This document shows positions 48,428 through 58,601 of a stretch of DNA of 64,000 nt, in pieces. The first letter of the stretch is position 1. Every line of letters starts with the position of its first letter. The DNA lies in NCBI GenBank assembly GCA_030737875.1, contig CM060926.1, positions 167,361,079-167,425,078 on the forward strand, read 5' to 3'. The stretch is from Allium sativum. Taxonomy: Eukaryota; Streptophyta; Magnoliopsida; Asparagales; Amaryllidaceae. A model generated the notes under the pieces. It worked only from the letters and a program-made list of their open reading frames with translations. It had not been told where the DNA came from and ran no database searches. The translations under genes were made by a program, and so were the position numbers.

Positions 48428-48468
48428 AGTGGACGTAGGCTTTTCTTCGCCGAACCACTATAAATTAT
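48428..48468 (+). other. R/U5 hairpin motif, E3 5' LTR
   Basis: AAGTGGACGTAGGC and GCCGAACCACTATAAATT form AGTGG/CCACT and GGC/GCC stems around TTTTCTTC. Copies: 60729-60770 (E3 3' LTR), 54837-54880 (after pol), and on the minus strand 3848-3895 and 18048-18095 (T1). Confidence 0.7.
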
Positions 48469-48547
48469 GTGTGTTCATTTTACTTTTAATCTTATTTCAT
48501 TCTGCTTTTAGTCAATTTGGGTGTTAGAACCACTTTTTGGTCTAACA

Positions 48548-48567
48548 TTTTGGTGCTTTCACTGAGA
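48548..48567 (+). other. E3 primer-binding-site region
   Basis: TTTTGGTGCTTTCACTGAGA follows the LTR end TAACA. The type differs from the Met site of E1 and E2 and is similar to T1. Confidence 0.6.
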
Positions 48568-48688
48568 ATCATCTGAATTCTCCGTTTTTCGGGATTATCG
48601 TTCTACTTTTTGGACCGTTGAGTTCAAAGAAGTTAATCCTCAAGTTTCGACGCTCTTGGATATTTGTTGAATTGATTGTTGAAGAACC

Positions 48689-49545
48689 ATGGCCAAAGGA
48701 AAAGGCAAAGAAGTTCAATCTAGTCGAGGAAATGGAGTTGGCGAAGATCAACAAAATGCGATCGTGACAAGGTCTCGTGGGCAGAGCTCAGCAGCAGGAC
48801 GAACCGATACAGGAAACCCGAACCGCCTTCAGGGGGAGAGCTCCGATCCGATCCGGGTAGGAGATTCTGAAGCAGTGCATTCCCCTAACCTGAACCGACC
48901 CGACCCGACCTGGCTTTCCAGCTCCGACCTGAACAGGCTTCCCAGCTCCGACCCGACCCGATTTCCCACCTCCGAACCGAACCGACACTTGGTGATGTTG
49001 GAACCTCTACTCGAGCCCCCACAAATGCTCCGATTCCAGCCACCAGGGTCAATGATCAGGTCAATCCATCCGCACCTATTACTCAAGGAGATTTCTCGCG
49101 CCTACTTGACATGCTTGAGAGTACTAGGGAGGCTATGAAAATCCACGAGTGCACCAATCTCATGATGCAAGAAAATATGAGACTCATGAGCAGGGAAATT
49201 AGCGAACTCCGTAGGCAGAGAACCCCATCCCCGGTTCGCCACACACCAATGGATCAGTCTTCTTCTTCCGAGGAAGAGCGGCCCCATGAACGAAGGCCAC
49301 TCGAACGACCTCAGAATTTGGAGCAGCTGACGTTCGGATCTTTGGGGTCTCGCGAGGATATTGCACGAACACTAGGAAACAATGATCCCACTCAGGGGCA
49401 AAGGCTCCAGCCCCCTCCTCCCAAGATCGACCGAGAGCGTAGGGAACGAAGTAGAGTAGAAGCAGCTCAAAGAAGAAGGCATCTCCTGAACAAGAGCCCA
49501 GAAGGAACCCGGATACCAGGGCCATGGAGCCTGAACGGCCCCTAA
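48689..49545 (+). pseudogene. E3 gag N-terminal part, two frameshifts
   Basis: ATG at 48689 opens MAKGKGKEVQ, a basic, low-complexity N-terminus rich in Asn-Arg-Pro-Asp. The frame is lost near 48990. A second frame then carries DFSRLLDMLESTREAMK and MRLMSREISELRRQ (helical), and continues to 49545 with charged residues. It changes to the main gag-pol frame near 49470-49520. These lesions separate the N-terminus from the capsid part. Confidence 0.75.
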
Positions 49546-52500
49546 CTAATGCTGATGTACAGGAAATGGTACGCCAGGTTATGTCCGAGAGCCGGAACTA
49601 TACCAATGAAGGTTATGGCATTGAGCGAAGCCATACTCCTTTCACTGACGACATCCTCAATTTCCAATTTCCCCGACGTTTTAACCTACCGCAGATGGAC
49701 AAGTACAATGGGAGAACTGATCCGGGACAGCATTTGATGCGATACTCGTGGCTCATGAATGCTGCTGCTGCTCCTGATGCAGTGAAGTGTAAAGCATTCC
49801 CGATCTATTTAGAAGATGTGGCGCTGTTATGGTTTACCCGACTTCCCCCTCGTTCGGTATCGAATTATAGGGAATTGAGCGAACGTTTTATGAATCAGTT
49901 CCGACTCCATACCCGAAAGTCCAAAAGTGTTATTGAATTATCAAGAATTAAGCAGGCGCCAGGAGAGTCTTTGAGGTCATATCTTGACCGTTTTAACTTA
50001 GCTGTGACTGAAGTTAGTGACCCGCATGAGCCCACCATCTTGATGGCATTAAAGGAAGGAGTCGATCCTGAATCCGAGTTTGGAGATTACCTTTCTGGGA
50101 AGACACCCTCCACGAGAGAGATATTCTATGAAAAGGCCGATATTTATTTAAGACGAGAGGAAGCCAGGGCAAACCGAAAGAGAAAGTCTGAAGCGACTTC
50201 AAAAGAAAATGTTCAGAGTAACGTCGCCGTGAAGCAGTCTGGGGAAAGTTCCGAAAAAGTTGAAGTAAATGTGGGAAACAAGGGTGGAAACAACAATTCT
50301 GGAAACGGGGGCAACAACAATAACCGTAACGCGAATGGTAACAGAAGAAATAGAAATAGGGGAAGTGATCCTAACCAAAGACCCCGATTCCAGACTTATG
50401 AGAATTATACACCGTTGAACGACACTCGGGAGAACATTTACCTGGATACATACAATGTTTTGCAATATAAAAGACCGCCACCTCGCGACTCGACAGAGAA
50501 AGAAATGGCAACTGGGAATTTTTGTTTGTTTCATGGAACTCATGGGCATTCAACCAATGAATGTCGGCATTTGAGAGATGTGATTGAGAAGCTGCTGCGC
50601 GAAGGGAAACTGGATGAATATAAGGTTGCCCCGAGGGACAGGGGGCAAGGAGAGCAGGCTCCAAAACAGATTCAATCTGCTCCCAAGCCTACAGCGCAGC
50701 AGAAAGTCAAGGGAATTATTATCAACTCCATAGTGGGTGGACCTCACCCAGCAATCCGTAGTTTTAGAGCAATGGATCAATATGTAAATGCTGCCAAGCA
50801 CATAGATGTGAATGAAGGTGATGATTTGGAAGATATCGCCCCTATAAAACAACAGAAGACAATGTTTGACGACGTGGTATTCCGCAGCAGAGATAATACT
50901 GGGATCCAATCACCCACTGATGATCCGTTGGTCATTACTACCACCATTGGGCCGGCCTTGGTTCATAAGGTGTTAGTAGACAACGGAAGTTCTGTTAATA
51001 TTTTATTTAAAAAGTCATTCGATCAGATGAAGCTTGAATCTGAAGATTTGAAGCCATGTGAAGGTTGGATCAGAGGCTTCAACGGGGCGTCAACAACTCC
51101 CATGGGGTACATAGAATTGCCCGTAACCTTGGGGCAAGGAGAACGCCGAAGAGTACGGATGCTTCAATTCGTAGTGTTGGACGTAGACTCGCCTTATAAT
51201 GCAGTTTTGGGAAGACCTGCCCTTGCCGAATTCAGGGCTTGCATCGCCCCTTGGTGTTTATTGCTTAAGTTCCCAACTGAAGCCGGAACTGGGGTAATGA
51301 GAGGGGATCAAGTCTCTGGACGGGCCTGTTATGTTGCCGAATTGAAGATGTTGATGAAAGGACTTAATATCGAGAGTAAAGATGCTTCGCCTCCTCTAAA
51401 GGAGGGTTCGGCGTTGCAATTAGAGGGACCGGCCCCAAAGGAGTTGCCCAAAGGAACGCCTGAAGACCTGGATCCCAGAAAAGACGAGGAACCAGAGACT
51501 AGAAATGCAACTCCTAATGAAGCGACAGTGGACATTCCCATTGATGAAGCTGACCCAACAAGAGTTTTGAAGATTGGATCTCAGTTGGATCCACGTCGGG
51601 CCGAAGAACTAACAGACTTCTTGAAGGCAAACTTGGACGTGTTTGCCTGGACCCACGCTGACATGTGTGGGATATCGCCATCCATCATAATTCATTCACT
51701 AAATGTAAACCCGAAACACCCGCCTGTGAAGCAAAAGAGACGTATGCTGGGCCCAGAGAGGTCGGCTTCTCTCAAAGAAGAAGTGGAGAAGCTGAAACAG
51801 AACGGATTTATTCGAGATTCGACGTATCCCGACTGGATATCGAATCCCGTCTTAGCAAAAAAGCCGAATGGAAAGTGGCGGACTTGCATTGATTTTTCAG
51901 ATTTAAACAAAGCTTGCCCGAAAGATAGTTTCCCACTTCCCAGGATTGACCAGCTTGTAGATTCGACAGCAGGACACGAATTTCTTTCTTTCATGGACGC
52001 ATATTCTGGGTACAACCAAATTCCTATGCACGTGCCAGATCAAGAGCATACGAGCTTCATTACAAATTTGGGGTTATATTGTTATGTTGTGATGCCATTC
52101 GGATTGAAAAACGCCGGAGCCACTTATCAGCGCCTGGTGAACAGAATGTTTTATAATCAAATAGGGAAGACTATGGAAGTTTATGTGGATGATATGCTTG
52201 TCAAATCGAAACAGTCCTCCAGCCATACGCAAGACTTGGCAGAAATGTTTGGTATCCTGCGAAAGTATCGGATGAAGTTGTATCCTTTGAAATGCTCATT
52301 TGGAATGGCATTGGGAAAGTTTCTAGGCTTCATTGTGAGCTCCCGAGGAATTGAAATCAATCCCAGCCAAATAGCAGCGATTAGAAACATTGAAGAGCCG
52401 AGGAGAATTAAAGACATCCAAAGTCTTGCGGGAAAAATAGCTGCGTTGAGTAGATTTATCTCCAAAGCCACAGACAAATGCGTCCCGTTTTTTGATTTGA

Positions 52501-52856
52501 TTAAAAGGGGAAAGAAAAACTTCGAATGGACTCCGGACTATGTTGAGGCCTTTCGAAATTTATTGGAATTGCTAGAAAAACCACCGATTTTGTCAAAACC
52601 GGTGGATCACGAAGAGTTGTTTGTTTACTTGGCAGTTTCGGCTCACGCCATTAGCACAGCCTTGGTTCGAGAAGAAGACAAAGTGCAAAGGCCAGTATAT
52701 TATGTAAGCAAGAAATTGGCAGCGGCAGAACGCAACTACCCAAAGATTGAGAAGCTCGCTTACAGCCTCCTAATTGCATCCCGAAAACTTCGTCACTATT
52801 TCCAAGCTCATCCAATAACTATATACACTGACCAGCCTCTGAGGCAGGTGTTGTAG
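49524..52856 (+). pseudogene. E3 gag-pol: capsid, zinc knuckle, protease, RT, RNase H
   Basis: A 1110-codon open frame. About residues 50-220 are the Tat-type gag domain (MDKYNGRTDPGQHL, WFTRLPPRSVSNYREL). A zinc knuckle of Tat form, CLFHGTHGHSTNEC, is at 333-346. Protease (VLVDNGSSVNILF, Asn-Gly where DTG/DNG is usual) is near 482. RT spans about 760-970 with CIDFSDLNKACPKDSFPLPR, VVMPFGLKNAGATYQ and catalytic YVDDMLVKS near 885. RNase H follows (VYYVSKKLAAAERNYPKIEK) and is cut by a TAG at 52854, where Gln is usual. Enzymes for particle assembly and cDNA synthesis; largely intact. Confidence 0.92.
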
Positions 52857-53435
52857 AGACCCGAAGCATCGGGAAGGTTGATCAAATGGAATATAGAATT
52901 AAGTCAGTTTGATTTAAATTTTCAGCCACGAAGGTCGATCAGGGGGCAAGCTCTAGCAGACTTTATAGAAGAGTTCACTATCCCAGAGGAGGAAGTGATC
53001 AATGACAGAGTGGTCAAGTCCGAAGATGAGTTAAAGATAGATTCATGGAAGCTATACACAGATGGAGCCAAAAACGACCGAAGGTCCGGAGCTGGAATCG
53101 TCTTAGTTACTCCTGAAAGGCGGTCGTTATATTACGCTCTACGATTAGAATTTTCGGCGACTAACAATGACTCTGAATACGAAGCCCTGATTGCCGGGCT
53201 GAAGCTTGCTAAAGACCTCGGAATAAAAATGTTGGACATATTCTGCGACTCCAAAATCGTTTTTTGCCAAGTGCGAAAGGAATTTGTGGCTCGGGGACCT
53301 CGACTCATCGCCTACCTTGAGAAAGTAGAAAAGTTGTTGAGTAACCTGGAGCGGTATAGTATAACACATATCCCAAGAGCCGAAAACCAGAAGGCAGACA
53401 GGCTGGCAAAGCTAGCTAGTTCCGACAACCCATAG
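52857..53435 (+). pseudogene. E3 second RNase H (aRNH), same frame
   Basis: Reading continues in the gag-pol frame after the TAG with RPEASGRLIKWNIELSQFD, then a second RNase H: YTDGAKNDRRSGAG (Asp), NNDSEYEALIAGL (Glu), IFCDSKIV (Asp) and RAENQKADRLAKLAS (Asp), so catalytic residues are kept. A second RNase H before integrase is typical of the Tat lineage. An in-frame TAG ends it at 53433-53435. Confidence 0.88.
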
Positions 53436-53900
53436 GAAACTGAAATTATTCCAATTGAAACGTTGGAATCACCAAGCTTTGAATCGATGGAAATTGAGTT
53501 CGCTTTCGAAGCGGAACCGGAAAAGGAGTCGTGGATGACCCCAATTAAAAACTTCCTTAAGAATGAGACGCTCCCATCAAAGAAGAGTGAGAGAAGGGCT
53601 ATAGTTCGCAAGGCTACCAGATATGTCCTACAAGATGATATTCTTTATAGACAAGGATTTTCTATGCCCCTATTACGATGTATAGCACACGACGACATCA
53701 GACGTGTACTAAGAGAAGTACACGAAGGTGAGTGTGGAGATCATACAAGAGGTCAGACTTTAGCGAAAAAGATATTACGGTATGGATACTTCTGGCCCAC
53801 AATTAATAAAGATGCAGCTGATTATTCACGATGCTGCGATAAGTGCCAGAGATTCGCCAAAACCCCAGAGCGCCGTCGACCCAACTCAAATCGATGGTGA
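53436..53900 (+). pseudogene. E3 linker and integrase zinc finger
   Basis: The same frame resumes after the TAG with an acidic linker, then the H2C2 integrase N-terminal finger: LREVHEGECGDHTRGQTLAK ... CCDKCQRFA. The frame is lost near 53870. Confidence 0.88.
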
Positions 53901-54637
53901 GTCCTTGGCCCTTTGCCACGTGGGGAATTGATATCATCGGAGTTCTACCGATTGCTAAAGGAGGAGCGAAATATGCAATAGTTGCTGTGGACTATTTTAC
54001 GAAGTGGGTGGAAGCCGAGCCCTTAACCAAGATCACGGCGAGAAAGGTGATAAGTTTCGTGGTTAGAAATATTATATGCCGATTCGGGATCCCAAGAACC
54101 ATTATAACTAACAACGGAACCCAGTTCGATGGTACTGAATTCAGAAATTTCTGCCAGAAATATAAGATCGACAAACGGTATACTGCGGTTGCTTATCCGC
54201 AGTCGAACGGGCAAGTTGAAGCAATAAACAATGTTATAAAATCCATCCTCAAGAAACGGTTAGAGCGCGCGAAGGCAAAATGTGTTGACGAATTGCCCTT
54301 AGCTTTGTGGGCATATCGAACAACATTTAAGACCGCTACTGGTCATACCCCTTTCTCTCTTTCTTTTGGTTCAGAAGTAGTAATTTCAGTAGAGCTTGAA
54401 GTTCCTTCCCACCGGGTGACGTATTATGACCCGATGACGAATCGGGTACTCTTACTCGAGTCTCTTGATGAAATCAAAGAAAAAAGGGACGAAGCGGATC
54501 TGCGTGCGGCAAGACATCGACGTCAGATGGCACGCTATTACGACAAAAAAGTTCGCCTTAGGACTTTTGAACCAGGAGATTTGGTGCTAAAGAGAGTCTT
54601 TCCATCCCTTCCTCACCTCGGTCCAAAGTGGGAATGA
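53843..54637 (+). pseudogene. E3 integrase core and C-terminal domain
   Basis: A shifted frame reads WPFATWGIDIIGVLP (first catalytic Asp), IITNNGTQFDG, where the second catalytic Asp is Asn, and SNGQVEAINNVIKSILKK (Glu). LWAYRTTFKTATGHTPFSL and a basic C-terminus follow. A TGA at 54635 breaks the last part; the same strand continues GTFKLTTVDGEEVPRAWNAQ to a stop at 54743-54745. Integrase joins cDNA to the chromosome; this copy should be inactive. Confidence 0.9.
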
Positions 54638-54745
54638 CCCTCCAACGGAAACTTGAAAAAGGAACCTTCAAGTTAACGACCGTAGATGGCGAAGAAGTCC
54701 CTAGGGCATGGAATGCCCAACATTTGATGCGATATTTGGATTAGA

Positions 54746-55066
54746 AATGTTGTACTCTTTGTTATTTTTCTTATGAACTCTGTAATAAGGCACGACTTGC
54801 CTTAGAAAATCTGATGATATGAATAAAGGACTATAAAGTGGATGTAGGCTATGACTTAGCCGAACCACTATAAAAATATCGTGTGTCATTTACTTTCATG
54901 CATTATATATATACATTCATCGACTATTTTGTTGTGATTACGGAATATAAGATGATTCAAAACCTGAAAGGTTGAAAACAATTTGAACGTAAGAAAAAGC
55001 ACAACGACAATTTGTGCGACAAGACATAAAAGAATGAGAAAACGACATTCTTAACTCTAACTCTCC

Positions 55067-55097
<31 letters not shown>

Positions 55098-55666
55098 AAA
55101 AGTGTCTCCGATTGAGCGCTGAGAAAGAAATCCTTCCCCGCTGAAGGATCGGGGAGTGAATATATTGCTGAGCTCGAACTCTAACTCTCCAGAGAGAGAG
55201 AGAGTATAAAAGGACGGGAAGACGACGTCCTCTGAGGCGTGAAGGTGCACCCAGACAAGAGACTGCCTCAGTAAGAACTCTAACCTGAGTATAAGACAGG
55301 AGAGTATAAAAGAAATGCCAGAAAAAATGACAGGCATTGACGACACAGAAAATGCAATCCCGTCAGAAAATCGGGGGCATTCAGACTACTTGATTAAATC
55401 TTGAATAGTTTTTTGAGATCGACTGGGGGTATATATGTATACACATATTTCCCCCTACCATAACCTCATTACACAACTATAGTAAAACATGCATTCTTAC
55501 ATAAGTGCAGAACTAATGGCTAACAGATATTGCAGAAAATGAATTATTTTTTATTTACGAATGAATGAATTTGTACAGGAAAATAGCCAAAAAAGAAGGT
55601 GCAAGAGCCACCCTTATAGCAGCAATCGTTGGTTCACTAAATGCTAAAACGACACAAGATAACCCA
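54746..55666. other. Convergent intergenic region of E3 with hairpin array
   Basis: This lies between the 3' end of sense pol and the 3' end of the antisense gene. It starts with a copy of the R/U5 hairpin (54837-54880). From 54961 to 55455 it holds at least ten short inverted repeats, two (AG)n tracts (55067-55094, 55191-55204) and three modules of the form AACTCTAA ... AGAGTATAAAAG. 55456-55666 shows nothing further. The ORF 54957-55346 (minus) runs over the AG repeats and is not believed. Confidence 0.75.
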
Positions 55667-57843
55667 CTATTTAGACTTCGAGTGAGGCTTGGACTTCTTG
55701 GCGGCTTTCTCCGCATCCTTCGCCTCTTTCTCGGCTTCAGTCAAGATGCACTTTGATTTTTTCTTTCCTGAAGATGCGGTGCTGGAACCGGTTGACTTCT
55801 TCCCAGAGGGCGGAGCGCTGGAATCAAGAGTAGATTTTTTAGCAAGTTCCTCTGTAATAGATCTAGTTGAAAGCTTAACAACTAACCTTGATCCCGCATC
55901 CACAACTGCGAGAGGCTTGAAGATTTCAGGGTCTAATTCTTTAGCTTTTAACTGCAAGCTTTTATCTTGGTCAGCTTTCATTGCAGCCAAAGTAACATCA
56001 TCTGCACTTTTCGACTCCCCGACTATCGCCACCTCTGGATCTTCCTCATGTCCTCCGTCGCCGCCATCATCCTTTAAGGCTGCTATCATTTCTTCATCAT
56101 GGGGAGTTTCAGCTTTAGATGGTTCGCTTCCTTCTCCCAAATCTATAGGAGCAGCCTTGTCCTTCCCTTCTTTTGCCTTTTCCGTAGGCTCTGCCCCAGA
56201 GGCAGCTCCCTGAGTCACATCTGTCTTTCCGGATGGCTCAATACCTACAGAGTGAGAAGCAACAGTTATCAACTCAGGAGAAAATAATGGGTTTTTCATC
56301 GATTGCTCAATCACGTGGCGAAAGGTAGAAATAGCCTTGACGAATTGAGGAGAAAAGGTAGGGATACCTTCCGAAGACTTCTCGGTAGGGGTAACTGCTG
56401 TCTCTGATGCCGTTTCGGGAATAGGGGATAGCAGAGTTGTTCGAGGGATTCCCAGGTTTTCAGGATCATACCCCTCCACTTCAGAAGTTGCGGGGGCAGT
56501 AGAAGTGGAACCATCCTCGGGAACGTTCTTCTGTTTAGCCCTCCGCTTCTCTTCTTCTATAGCATCAGCAATGAGGCGGCGCCCTTCAGCTGGGCGTTCT
56601 GGCTCATCATCCCTTAAGTATTTCTCCATCAGCTTATCCTCATCGATGGAATCAACCTTGAGCTCCTCTTTTTCCCACTCAACGATTTGACTCCATACTT
56701 GGACTAGAGTTGATGGATAATCCTCAATCCAAGAAATGTTCCAGTGACGGATGATATGTGCAAAGAATTCAATCATTAATTCGCCGAAACCCTGAATCTC
56801 TGCCTCCACCTCTGACAACTGTTTGCGGGCCTCCTCATCGGATTTGATAGCACATTCCACATTACCCTCCGCCAGGGCAGCTCTTTTCTCCGCCTCCATT
56901 AGCTTAGAAGCCAAGTCAGCATTTTTCTTTTCTAGCTCAGCATTCCTCTTTGCTAATTCGGCATTTTTCTGTTCAAGGTCAGCGTAACCAAGGCGCGTTT
57001 TAGTGGCATCCGACCTAGCATCTTCAGCTTGCTTTTTTAACTTAGAACGCTCTTGAGTGTGAGATTCAAGCAAATCATGATAACGTTTTTGCATATCTTC
57101 AAATTGTTGTTTGAAGTTAGTAGCGTCCCTTTGAGCAACAGCAAGCTGGGCCTGTGTGTCCTCTAAATCTTTTCCTAGATTCTTTAAGGCCTTTGCATCT
57201 TCTTCCGCGGTTTTTTGCATTGAATCAGCATTCGTGATTAGAGTACGGATAATTCTGGAAAGGTTGCGTGAATATTTGAACATTTCAGAATACTGTTTTT
57301 CAACCGCATCTATCTTTGCTTTGGCCTCGTCTGCCCACCTGGAAGAAATAGGCTCGAGGGCAGGTAAAAAAGTCAAGCTCTCGAAATAATGTTCAGGAAA
57401 TTGCTCCTCCAAATACGCCCGCTTGATTGCGGTTTCAGCATCTAGTGGTGGAGGGGCAGGGATCGTCAACTCAGTATCCCTGTGCGTGGAGGATTCAATA
57501 GTCTCTTTATCTATCCTAGGCCGTTTAGTAGCAGGGACCTTGCGTTTACTTCGCGACTCAGTATCTTTTGGAGGATTTCTCTCCCTACTGCGTTTTTCTT
57601 GAGAAGAGGTGGAATCTCTTGGTTGCGGCCTGTCCTCTTCCCTACGAGCTTGATAACCTTTATATCTCTCAGGGTCCGTCCGAACGGGAGAACGAGAACG
57701 TGAGGTTCGAGAGCCATAGGGTTCATAAGGCCTTCTCTCCTCCCTACTGCGATCGTCGCGGCGATCATAGTCAATATCCTGAGGTGGATTAGACATGCTG
57801 CGGCGGAGTTTCCTGATATCATAGTAGGATCGGGACATCATGC
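55667..57843 (-). CDS. Antisense gene of E3, exon 3 (RS-rich, coiled coil)
   Basis: Begins after TTGTCTTATTGTGCAG; phase 1 joins exon 2 in frame (Gly codon). The first 100 residues are Arg/Ser/Asp-rich with SRSRSPVR and the basic SRSKRKVPATKRPRI, like a nuclear or RNA-binding tail. A long predicted coiled coil follows (heptad-rich, with ELAKRNAELEKKNADLASK), then IEFFAHIIRHWNISWIEDYP. The end is acidic and then Lys/Ser-rich (KKSKPHSKSK). Over 720 codons stay open, in contrast to damaged pol. Plus-strand ORFs here (55689-56213) are shadows. Confidence 0.78.
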
Positions 57844-57960
57844 CTGCACAATAAGACAAATGAAATTCAGAATCACTAGTTTCACAGAGAAAGAGGTGCA
57901 ATGAATGCTAATGCTATTGTATAAAATGTGTCCTAAGTGGTGTGTTTCCCCCCAACCAAC

Positions 57961-58524
57961 CCGGGTCCGAAGCTAGACTAGTACGGGCAGGCTCTTTGGC
58001 CTTAGCAGGAGTGGTCTCTTCAGAAGAGGTGAAGACTAAAGGATCCTTCCTAAAATCCTCTGAGGTGTATATAGTGTCAGGTAAGGAGAGATCCCCCAAA
58101 CCCTGGAATAATGGGTCATCAGTGCTAGGGACATCTCCCTCGGAAGCGTCAGTTGGCGCCTTTTTAGAAGACGTTGACCTTTCTGGAGAAATGGCATCCT
58201 CAGGAGCAGTATACCCTTCGCGATGCTTTTCGGCCAGGTTAGCCAACTCATCGTCTTGAGTAGAGGATAGAGAAGGTGAAGTTTGAACAGGCATTGTAGG
58301 AGCTCCCGAACCTTCTCCTGTCTCTGGGACTACATCCACTGGAGGAATATATACGTATGGAGCCATCCCATGACCGATACTACGAAAAACAGATAGTAGT
58401 CCATGAAAATGAAGATATTCGTCCTTAAGGACTTCATCAATAGTCAGGAACTTCTGATCGCCATTAAGGAGCTGGTGCATCCGGTCAAAGAACACCTGAT
58501 CTGATATTTGTTTTGGGTTGTCGA
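57961..58524 (-). CDS. Antisense gene of E3, exon 2
   Basis: Preceded on the minus strand by TTTTTCTTTGTGTTTGCAG, a strong 3' splice site; the intron is 77 bp (58601-58525). One base from exon 1 plus two from this exon complete the codon, so the frame is kept. It reads DNPKQISDQVFFDRMHQLL, LKDEYLHFHGLLSVFRSIGH, then a Ser/Thr/Pro-rich acidic stretch. The donor after GACCCGG (GTTGGT) begins a 117-bp intron. Starts within the intron that make the ORF look separate are not ATG. Confidence 0.72.
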
Positions 58525-58601
58525 CTGCAAACACAAAGAAAAACAAGTTAAGGCGATGACTTGAATGTATAGAGCCAAGATTTAGAAAATCAGTGCTTTA
58601 C

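Larger units (their letters stand above)
47691..48547 (+). repeat. E3 5' LTR
   Basis: Starts TATTAGCCC (TGTTAGCCC in the 3' LTR) and ends TCTAACA. U3 is packed with CGGATCGGA and GATCCGAAC motifs. An ORF of 142 codons (47808-48236) is open in both LTRs but shows no family features. Confidence 0.92.

Noticed and set aside
50199..50909. Minus-strand ORFs behind the gag-pol frame
   Set aside because: Shadows of a strongly supported sense frame with domain motifs in order.
55689..56213. Plus-strand Ser-rich ORF of 174 codons
   Set aside because: Shadow of antisense exon 3; Ser/Phe-rich readings arise from the complement of Lys/Glu-rich coiled-coil codons.
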